From: WHSW01 sp963729075
Lineage (GTDB): Bacteria > Actinomycetota > Thermoleophilia > Solirubrobacterales > 70-9
Assembly (NCBI GenBank): GCA_963729075.1
Contig: CAVSMU010000006.1
Coordinates: 1-64,000 of the forward strand
Direction: 5' to 3'
DNA: 64,000 nucleotides
The notes under the pieces are model-generated. The model saw nothing but the letters and a program-made list of their open reading frames with translations, was not told where the DNA came from and made no database searches. Of the stretch, positions 58,565 through 64,000 are shown in pieces; position 1 is the stretch's first letter; each line of letters begins with the position of its first letter. The position numbers and the translations under genes were made by a program.

Positions 58565-59416
58565 CTAGATCCGGAACTCGGTCAGCAGGCGCTTCTCGGC
58601 CTCGCCCTCGACCGTGGCGACCACCTCGACCTGGTCCTCGAGCGGCGTGCCGCGCAACTTGGTCGCGAGCAGGTCGTCGACCTGGAAGATGCCGGCCGAG
58701 TTGTTCATCGCGATCTCGATCCGTACCGCTCGCAGCTCGCCGGCCGAGATCTCCACCCGATCGATGGCAGCCGCCGAGATCGCGTGGATCCCCATCTTCC
58801 CCGACTCGACGGGGAGCCGCGAGCGGCCGTGGGCCATGTCGAGCGCGTCGGCTACGCGGACGACCCCCGCCTCCACGGTGTAGGGCTCGCCGCGCCGGCG
58901 ATGGCCGATGATCGCGTGCAGCGCCTCCGCGATCACGACCGCCCGCTCGGCGGGGTCGCGGTACACCTCGGCAAGCAGCTCGCGGAGCTTGCGCTCGGCC
59001 AGGAACAGGCTGAAAGCCTCGTGATCGACGCGGTGGATGGACATGCCGACGTCGTGCAGAAGCGCTCCGGCGGCGACGACCACCTCCGCGTCGCGGTCGC
59101 GCATGCCGTGGTCGGAGACCATCGCCGGCCGCACGCCCCCCTTGACCAGCAGCCGCAGCACGCGCAGCGCGATGTTGATCACCACCTGGACGTGGACCCA
59201 GGAGTGGTCGGACATCCCGAGGCGCTCGGACTGGACCTGGGCCAGGTGCCACCAGGTCCGCACCTCGGCGTCGCTGTTGACTCCCTCGAGCAGCGCCTCG
59301 AGCCTCCGGTTGCCGCGGGTCGGGACGCGGACGTGGGCGGCCTCGATCGCCTCGGCCGGCGTGCGGCCGAGCTCGCCGGGGCCGGCGGGCGTCTCGTCGG
59401 CGGGAGCGTTCGGCAT
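58565..59416 (-). CDS. HD-domain phosphohydrolase-like protein
   Basis: A 283-residue protein from ATG 59416. The HD motif is GALLHDVGMSIHRVDHEAFS near residues 130-149. An upstream His is in MSDHSWVHVQVVINIAL, and later ligands are in LHAIIGHRRRGEPYTVEAGV and VRVADALDMAHGRSR. The C-terminal 70 residues (VEISAGELRAVRIEIAMNNS) look like a small beta domain. HD proteins hydrolyse nucleotides or phosphate esters; the substrate is unknown. It converges with the enoyl-CoA hydratase, 8 bp between stops. Confidence 0.83.
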   Translation of the reverse strand: MPNAPADETPAGPGELGRTPAEAIEAAHVRVPTRGNRRLEALLEGVNSDAEVRTWWHLAQVQSERLGMSDHSWVHVQVVINIALRVLRLLVKGGVRPAMVSDHGMRDRDAEVVVAAGALLHDVGMSIHRVDHEAFSLFLAERKLRELLAEVYRDPAERAVVIAEALHAIIGHRRRGEPYTVEAGVVRVADALDMAHGRSRLPVESGKMGIHAISAAAIDRVEISAGELRAVRIEIAMNNSAGIFQVDDLLATKLRGTPLEDQVEVVATVEGEAEKRLLTEFRI

Positions 59417-59505
59417 GCGCGGAGGATCGCACGCGCGGCAGAGCGAGTCGCGTCCTCGGTGCCGCCACCGGTTTTTCCGCCGCCCCACAGGTCAGGCTCC
59501 GCAAC

Positions 59506-59691
59506 GTGGCAACCACCGGGCGAGGGAAGCCGAGCTGCCCGGACACCGGGTTGGCCGTGCCGGAGTGCAGTTGCACCCGCTGCCTCGAAGCGATGTTGCG
59601 CGAGTTCCACCCCGCGGTGCGGCCCGAGGACATCCGGATCACCCGCGTCGGCGGGCACCGTGAGCCGCCGCGGCGGCGCAGGGCCGCCTAG
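59506..59691 (+). CDS. Small cysteine-containing protein (tentative)
   Basis: A 61-residue ORF from GTG 59506, 21 bp before the GHMP kinase. CPDTG and PECSCTRCLEAMLREFHP give four cysteines (C, C-x-C-x2-C), which could bind zinc or form a cluster. The arginine-rich end RREPPRRRRAA-like tail may be non-specific in this GC-rich DNA. Closely spaced co-directional placement supports it; short length limits confidence. Confidence 0.4.
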   Translation: MATTGRGKPSCPDTGLAVPECSCTRCLEAMLREFHPAVRPEDIRITRVGGHREPPRRRRAA

Positions 59692-59712
59692 CGCGCGTAC
59701 GATCGCCGCACC

Positions 59713-60618
59713 TTGAGCGGCGTTCGAGAAGCGACCGGTCGCGCATTCGCCCGCGCGGCGCTCCTCGGCAACCCGTCGGACGGGTTCGGCGGCAAGACGA
59801 TCGGCGTGATCGTCCGCGAATTCGCCGCCGAGGTGCGCGTTCGCGACGCCGCGGAGCCTCGGGTCGACGCCGAAGCCGGCGCCCGCGAGCTCATCGAGGC
59901 CGCGATCACCCGGTTCGGTCGCCGTCATCGCCGCCCGCCTCCCCTCGCCGTCGCGCTCGCGACGAGCATCCCGCGCGAGGTCGGATTGGGCGGCTCGAGC
60001 GCGATCGTGATCGCGACGCTGAGGGCGCTGTGCGAGCGGCACGGCCTCGAGCTCGAGCCGGCGGCGCTCGCGGAGCTGGCGCTGGAGGTCGAGACCGAGG
60101 AGCTCGGGATCCCGGGGGGGCCGCAGGATCGCGTCGTGCAGGCCTACGAGGGCCTCGTCTACATGGACTTCGGCGACGGCTCAGCCGGGCCGCGCTACGA
60201 GCCGCTGGACCCGGCCGTGCTGCCGCCGCTCTTCGTCGCCCATACGGCGAGCGCCCCGCGCTCGTCTGGTGAGGTGCACGGGGACCTGCGGCGCAGATTC
60301 GAACGCGGCGACCCCCGCGTGGTCGAGGCGCTGACCGAGGTCGCGGCGCTGGCTGAGGCCGGGCGCGGATGCCTGCTCGACGGCGATCACGACCGCCTCG
60401 GCGAGCTGATGGCCGCCAACGTCGCAGCGCGAGCGCGGATGATCGAGCTCGATCCGCGCCACCTGCGCCTGATCGAGATCGCGCGCTCGCTCGGAGCGCC
60501 GGCCAACTACGCAGGCTCGGGGGGCGCGATCGTCGGCATCGTTCCCGAGGGCCCGCGCGCCGACGAGCTTCGTGACGCCTTCGCCACCGCGGGTTGCGAG
60601 CTGGTGTTCACGTCATAA
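59713..60618 (+). CDS. GHMP-family kinase, glucuronokinase-like
   Basis: A 301-residue kinase from TTG 59713. AALLGNPSDGFGGKTIGVIV resembles the substrate loop of glucuronokinases. SIPREVGLGGSSAIVIATLRAL is the GHMP ATP-binding motif (GLGGSSA), and the C-terminal GAPANYAGSGGAIVGIVPEG is GHMP motif 3. It would phosphorylate a sugar or sugar acid at C1 using ATP. The specific substrate is inferred only from the N-terminal loop. The product could feed nucleotide-sugar synthesis, but no uridylyltransferase is adjacent. Confidence 0.85.
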   Translation: MSGVREATGRAFARAALLGNPSDGFGGKTIGVIVREFAAEVRVRDAAEPRVDAEAGARELIEAAITRFGRRHRRPPPLAVALATSIPREVGLGGSSAIVIATLRALCERHGLELEPAALAELALEVETEELGIPGGPQDRVVQAYEGLVYMDFGDGSAGPRYEPLDPAVLPPLFVAHTASAPRSSGEVHGDLRRRFERGDPRVVEALTEVAALAEAGRGCLLDGDHDRLGELMAANVAARARMIELDPRHLRLIEIARSLGAPANYAGSGGAIVGIVPEGPRADELRDAFATAGCELVFTS

Positions 60619-60629
60619 GATTGCGCGTC

Positions 60630-61370
60630 GTGCCGGACCTGCTCTCGATCGAACGCCGTGGCGAGGTGGCCGTGGTCACGCTGCGGCGCCCCGAGACGCG
60701 CAATGCGCTCTCGATCGAGCTGCGGACCGAGCTCGCCGAGGCGTTCGCCGCCCTGTCCCAGGACCCCGACACGGGGTGCGTGGTGCTCACGGGCGCCGGC
60801 AGCGCCTTCTGCGCCGGGATGGACACGAAGCAGTTCGGCGGCGACCGCGAGCACCGCCGGCGGCTGGTCGAGACGAGCACGGTGGCGTTTCAGGCGGTCG
60901 GCGGCTGTCACCGGCCCGTGGTCGCCGCCGTCAACGGCCCGGCGCTCGCCGGCGGCTTCGCCCTCGCCCTGCTCTGCGACCTGCGGATCGCAACCCAGGG
61001 CGCGACCTTCGGCTACCCGGAGCTTCCCCGAGGGATCCCGCCGAGCTACGCGGCGGCGCGCGCCGTCCTGCCCGCGACCGTCGCCCAGGAGCTCTGCCTC
61101 ACCGGCCGGATCGTGCGTGCCACCGAAGCTCAGCGCCTGGGAATCGTGCGCGAGGTCGTCTCGGGGGACGTGGTGCCTCGGGCGATCGAGCTCGCCGAGC
61201 GGGTCGCCGGGCTGCCCCGCAAGGCGATCCTCGAGACCAAGCGCAGGACGCTGCTCGAGCGCCGGCACCTGTGGGGCTTCCTCTTCGAGGAGGAGGAGCG
61301 GGTCTTCCGGCGGGCGCTCCTCGGCGAGGAGGAGGCCGAGGACGGCCCCGCGGCCAAGAAGACCGCGTAG
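60630..61370 (+). CDS. Enoyl-CoA hydratase/isomerase family protein
   Basis: A 246-residue crotonase from GTG 60630; in-frame starts at 60594 and 60621 exist but overlap or abut the kinase stop. VAVVTLRRPETRNALSIELR, SAFCAGMDTKQFGG (oxyanion loop 1) and VNGPALAGGFALALLCDLRI (loop 2) are typical. FGYPELPRGIPPSYAAARAV again has few of the acidic residues of true hydratases. It is a paralogue type to 57747. It ends before a bidirectional terminator hairpin. Confidence 0.85.
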   Translation: MPDLLSIERRGEVAVVTLRRPETRNALSIELRTELAEAFAALSQDPDTGCVVLTGAGSAFCAGMDTKQFGGDREHRRRLVETSTVAFQAVGGCHRPVVAAVNGPALAGGFALALLCDLRIATQGATFGYPELPRGIPPSYAAARAVLPATVAQELCLTGRIVRATEAQRLGIVREVVSGDVVPRAIELAERVAGLPRKAILETKRRTLLERRHLWGFLFEEEERVFRRALLGEEEAEDGPAAKKTA

Positions 61371-61390
61371 TCCTGGCTGAATCCCCCGGA

Positions 61391-61429
61391 TTGGCGTCTT
61401 ATTGCCGCATGGCGGCAACAAGGCGCCAA
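61391..61429. terminator. Bidirectional terminator hairpin
   Basis: Nested inverted repeat. The inner stem is TTGCCGC-ATG-GCGGCAA (61402-61418) and the outer stem is TTGGCG (61391-61396) with CGCCAA (61424-61429). It lies between the convergent hydratase and Rpf-like genes, as expected for a shared terminator. Confidence 0.75.
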
Positions 61430-61439
61430 GGGGTTCCGG

Positions 61440-62012
61440 CTACTGCCCGCAGACGGGCCAGGGACTGGATCCGGCCTGGCTGTAGAGCAGCGAAGCGCGG
61501 TAGTCCTGCTCCGCCTCCGGCGCCTCGGCGGGATTGCCGGTGCCGCCGACCGACGCCCAGGTGCCCATGTCGAACTGGTACTTGCCGTAGTAGCCCGCCG
61601 CGTTGACCGCCGTGGGGTCGCCGCCGGACTCGCAGGCCGCGATGGCGTCCAGGGTCGCGAGCGAGACGCCGGGCGCCAGGCCCGTCACCTGCTCATCGGC
61701 CGCCTCGGCGCGCTTGCGCCGGCGCTCGGCCCGCTCGACACGATCGCGGACGTCCTCGATCCCGTTGCGAAGCTCGACCGCGGTGTTCTCGGCGTCGCCG
61801 ATCAGGTCCTCCTGCGGCGCGGCGTCGAGCTGCTCGGCGCGTTCGATCAGCGCGCCGTAGCGCACCTCGAGGTTGTGCGTCTCGATCGAGCGCTCGAACC
61901 GGTCGGCCGGCTGCTCGACGAGCTTGAGCTGCGGCTCGGCCGCCTGGGCGACCGCTGTCATGCCGATCCCGAGGGCGCACGACGCCGCGGCAAGCTTGAT
62001 CTTGCGAAACAC
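61440..62012 (-). CDS. Resuscitation-promoting-factor-like secreted muralytic protein
   Basis: A 190-residue protein from GTG 62012, which has the strong ribosome site GGAGGTGATT nine bases before. The signal KIKLAAASCALGIGMTAVAQAA is followed by an alpha-helical region (RFERSIETHNLEVRYGALIE) and a charged coiled coil (VRDRVERAERRRKRAEAADE). The C-terminal LDAIAACESGGDPTAVNAAG with YYGKYQFDMGTWASVGGTGN is the lysozyme-like Rpf/transglycosylase domain. It retains the catalytic Glu in the CESGG motif, and the last Cys (WPVCGQ) can pair with it. It cleaves peptidoglycan during growth or resuscitation. Confidence 0.9.
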   Translation of the reverse strand: MFRKIKLAAASCALGIGMTAVAQAAEPQLKLVEQPADRFERSIETHNLEVRYGALIERAEQLDAAPQEDLIGDAENTAVELRNGIEDVRDRVERAERRRKRAEAADEQVTGLAPGVSLATLDAIAACESGGDPTAVNAAGYYGKYQFDMGTWASVGGTGNPAEAPEAEQDYRASLLYSQAGSSPWPVCGQ

Positions 62013-62206
62013 GGTCCAATCACCTCCGTCGGTGTGCGCCCGGGGGCGACGTCGGGTCGCCACGCTGCTGGGTGGGTCGGGCGGCTGCGGCCCCGGGCGG
62101 CGTTAGGCTCGGTCGGCCAAGCTGGCCGGCGAGCGCCCGAAGGGCGTCCGTGTGACCGGCGCAGGGTGTCAGCGCTGTCGCACTTTATGTGTGACGGTGG
62201 TCACAC
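62013..62206 (-). other. Long leader of the rpf-like gene
   Basis: A 194-bp gap between divergent starts. On the minus strand it contains a stable hairpin GACGCCCTTCGGGCGCTC-like stem near 62135-62152 and several GC-rich stems. Rpf genes in actinobacteria often have cyclic-di-AMP riboswitches, but I could not match the conserved riboswitch core, so I call no riboswitch. Confidence 0.3.
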
Positions 62207-62208
62207 AT
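62187..62208. promoter_or_regulatory. Perfect CRP-type palindrome overlapping a start codon
   Basis: ATGTGTGAC-GGTG-GTCACACAT, a perfect 9-bp inverted repeat that contains TGTGA-N6-TCACA (62190-62205), the consensus for CRP/Cmr regulators. Its end overlaps the ATG at 62207 and it is 175 bp before the divergent rpf-like start. Confidence 0.7.
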
Positions 62209-62965
62209 GCAAGAAAACGCTCATACTCTCCAAATCATCAGACAGGGCTTCGCAGAGCGGCCCGCGTACGGAACCGCGGTGTCGGAGGCGATCCTGCATC
62301 GGGTGGCCGCGGGCGAGCTGCCGGCGACGTTTCGCCTGCATCGCCCGGCCCGCGAGCTCGCGTTTTCGAAGCAGGACCGGGCGGCCCCCGGCTTCGCGGC
62401 GGCGGTCGCCGCGGCGCGGCGCAGCGGCTTCGAACCGGTCGTGCGGCTGGCCGGCGGCCGGGCGGCGGCCTTCCACGAGGGCACGCTCGCGTTCGCCTGG
62501 GCGAACCCGGCCGAGCGCCCGACGGCCGGCACGCACGAGCGCTTCGAGTGGATCGCAGGCCTCGTCGCCCGCGCGCTGCGGCGGCTCGGGGCCGACGCGC
62601 AGGTCGGCGAGGTACCGGGCGAGTACTGCCCGGGCGCCTGGAGCGTGAACGCGCGGGGGCGGACGAAGCTCGCGGGCATCGGCCAGCGGCTGATCGCCGG
62701 CGGCGCGCACGCGGGTGGCGTGATCGTGGTCACCGGCTCGGACCTCCTGCGCGGCGCGCTCGAGCCCGTCTACGAGGCGCTCGAGCTCGACTGGGACCCG
62801 GCCACCGCGGGCAGCGTCGAGGACGAGGTCCCGGGCGTCGGCCTCGAGGCGGTCGAGGATGCGCTCCTCGCCGAGCTCGGCGCCGAGCTGGGGCTCGTCG
62901 AGGGCGAGCTCGACGCCGAGACCCTCGCGCTGGCCGAGCGGCTCGAGGACGGCCACTTGGCATGA
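62207..62965 (+). CDS. Lipoate-protein ligase / biotin ligase family protein
   Basis: A 252-residue protein from ATG 62207. IIRQGFAERPAYGTAVSEAIL and FRLHRPARELAFSKQDRAAP (position of the R-x-N-x-x-D loop) resemble LplA-like proteins. PVVRLAGGRAAAFHEGTLAFAW matches the RRxxGGGxVxHD-type motif but without the second Gly-His pair, reading LAGGRAAAFHEG. VPGEYCPGAWSVNARGRTKL has the conserved Lys region. It may transfer or sequester lipoyl or octanoyl groups; the altered motif leaves activity open. The CRP-type palindrome ends at its start codon, so a cAMP-type regulator could block or drive it. Confidence 0.82.
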   Translation: MQENAHTLQIIRQGFAERPAYGTAVSEAILHRVAAGELPATFRLHRPARELAFSKQDRAAPGFAAAVAAARRSGFEPVVRLAGGRAAAFHEGTLAFAWANPAERPTAGTHERFEWIAGLVARALRRLGADAQVGEVPGEYCPGAWSVNARGRTKLAGIGQRLIAGGAHAGGVIVVTGSDLLRGALEPVYEALELDWDPATAGSVEDEVPGVGLEAVEDALLAELGAELGLVEGELDAETLALAERLEDGHLA

Positions 62966-62975
62966 TCACAAGCGG

Positions 62976-64000
62976 ATGAGCGACGTAGCCGCGACTCGAA
63001 CGCCGGTGCCCGGGGGGCCATCCCAGAGCGGCCCGGCCGACCCCCTCGTCGAGCACGTCGAGACTGACTATCGCGCAACGCCGCTCGAGCTGTTCTTCGA
63101 CCTCGTCTTCGTCTTCGCGTTCACCCAGGTCACCGGCCTGATGTCCGAGAACCCGACCTGGGAGGGGCTCGGCCAGGGGATGCTGGTGCTCGCCCTCGTC
63201 TGGTGGGCCTGGGGCGGCTACGCCTGGATGACGAACGCCCTGCACCGCGACGACTGGCTCGCGCGGCTGGGCCTGTTCTCGGCCATGGGCGCGATGCTGA
63301 TCGCCGCGCTTGCGGTGCCGCAGGCGTTCGGCGACGACGCGGTCGTCTTCGGCCTCGCGTACTTCGCGGTCCGCGCGATCCACATCGCGGTCTACGCCTA
63401 CGGGGCCGAGGAGGACGACGTCAGCGGGGCAATCCTCAAGCTCGCCCCCGGGCTGCTGGTGGCGCCGGCGCTGATCGTCTTCGCCGGCTTCCTCGACGGC
63501 GGGGCACAGGTCGCGCTCTGGATCGTCGCCCTGCTCATCGACTACGGCACGCCGTACGTCCGCGACGTCAGCGGGTTCCGGGTCTCTGCATCCCACTTCG
63601 CCGAGCGGTTCGGCCTGATCATCATCATCGCGCTCGGCGAATCGATCGTCGCGATCGGCGCCGGGCTCGAGGGCGACGCCCTCACGGGTCCCGTGATCGT
63701 CGCTGCGCTCGCGGGGATCGCGCTCGCGATCGCCCAGTGGTGGACCTACTTCGACGTCGTAGCGATAATCGCCGAGCGCAAGCTCGCCGAGGCGGAGGGA
63801 ATCGAGCGCAACCGGCTCGCCCGCGACTCGTGGGGGGTCCTGCACGGCCTGTTGATCGCGGGCATCATCCTCACCGCGCTCGGGGTCAAGAAGACGATCG
63901 GCGACGTCGACGCACCGCTGAAGACGGTGCCCGCGGTCGCCCTGTGCGGCGGGGTCGCCGTCTATTTGCTCGGCCACGTCGCGATCCGCTGGCGCAGCGT
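62976..64000 (+). CDS. Low-temperature-requirement A (LtrA)-like membrane protein (cut by window edge)
   Basis: Open to the right edge; 341 codons are visible from ATG 62976, 10 bp after the previous stop. TPLELFFDLVFVFAFTQVTG is the LtrA signature. It is followed by many membrane spans (GMLVLALVWWAWGGYAWMTN, FSAMGAMLIAALAVPQAFG and others). AERFGLIIIIALGESIVAIG is the second conserved block. About nine spans can be counted. The function of LtrA proteins is not established. The end lies outside the window. Confidence 0.9.
   Translation, partial: MSDVAATRTPVPGGPSQSGPADPLVEHVETDYRATPLELFFDLVFVFAFTQVTGLMSENPTWEGLGQGMLVLALVWWAWGGYAWMTNALHRDDWLARLGLFSAMGAMLIAALAVPQAFGDDAVVFGLAYFAVRAIHIAVYAYGAEEDDVSGAILKLAPGLLVAPALIVFAGFLDGGAQVALWIVALLIDYGTPYVRDVSGFRVSASHFAERFGLIIIIALGESIVAIGAGLEGDALTGPVIVAALAGIALAIAQWWTYFDVVAIIAERKLAEAEGIERNRLARDSWGVLHGLLIAGIILTALGVKKTIGDVDAPLKTVPAVALCGGVAVYLLGHVAIRWRS

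Noticed and set aside
62013..62206. Cyclic-di-AMP (ydaO-type) riboswitch upstream of the rpf-like gene
   Set aside because: The leader length and context fit, but I could not align the conserved core sequences, so no riboswitch is called.
1..64000. tRNA, rRNA, insertion sequence or phage integration signals
   Set aside because: I saw no cloverleaf-like segments, transposase or integrase motifs, or flanking target duplications on either strand; a dedicated RNA search could still find a small RNA.

Overview
The window is a gene-dense, roughly 70% GC stretch with the look of a high-GC actinobacterium. Many starts are GTG or TTG, and overlapping GTGA/ATGA stop-start junctions are frequent. A decayed secreted protein carries the DLTGSYPNP-type motif that I associate with the class Thermoleophilia (Solirubrobacterales and relatives). 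That placement is an inference; no rRNA or marker gene is present to confirm it. I see no rRNA, tRNA, CRISPR array, insertion sequence or prophage.

Layout. (1) 1-5111, minus strand: a TetR regulator, a complete polyamine-type ABC importer (binding lipoprotein, two permeases, ATPase) and a flavin amine oxidase cut by the window edge. (2) 5318-19149: a catabolic region with a Tat-exported amidohydrolase, a second TetR, two tandem Rieske oxygenases, a small unknown gene coupled to an acyl-CoA dehydrogenase, an ADP-forming acyl-CoA synthetase, a 3-hydroxyacyl-CoA dehydrogenase, an OsmC protein, a PYROXD2-like oxidoreductase and a PLP enzyme. Three intergenic sites in this region share the core CTTGTAGTCAA, which suggests one regulon. 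(3) 19146-21648: miscellaneous small genes. (4) 21712-36361: a divergent polyamine/omega-amine catabolic island. The leftward operon encodes an aminotransferase, a PucR regulator, alanine dehydrogenase and an aminobutyraldehyde-type dehydrogenase. The rightward side encodes a second polyamine ABC importer, two more aldehyde dehydrogenases (one clearly MmsA) and an aldo/keto reductase. Import, transamination to alanine plus aminoaldehyde, aldehyde oxidation and pyruvate regeneration would form a closed loop.

(5) 36463-47199: a decayed secreted protein, DNA polymerase IV, a PuuB-like FAD oxidase, polyphosphate kinase, an MFS transporter, an M1 peptidase, a CHAD domain split over two overlapping ORFs, and exopolyphosphatase. 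(6) 47238-56235: phosphate control, with a TIM-barrel gene behind a PHO-box-like promoter, a two-component system, phoU-pstBACS and a PhoP-like response regulator. Three arrays of 11-bp TTCAC repeats tie this region together. (7) 56365-64000: undecaprenyl-diphosphatase, two enoyl-CoA hydratases, an HD protein, a GHMP kinase, an Rpf-like muralytic protein, a lipoate-ligase-family protein behind a perfect CRP-type palindrome, and the start of an LtrA-like membrane protein.

Caution. At least four conserved genes (DUF427, a PotB-type permease, PstS, and probably the DinB start) are interrupted by single-base frameshifts in G/C runs. This looks more like residual indel error than biology, and the apparent split of the CHAD protein has to be read in that light.
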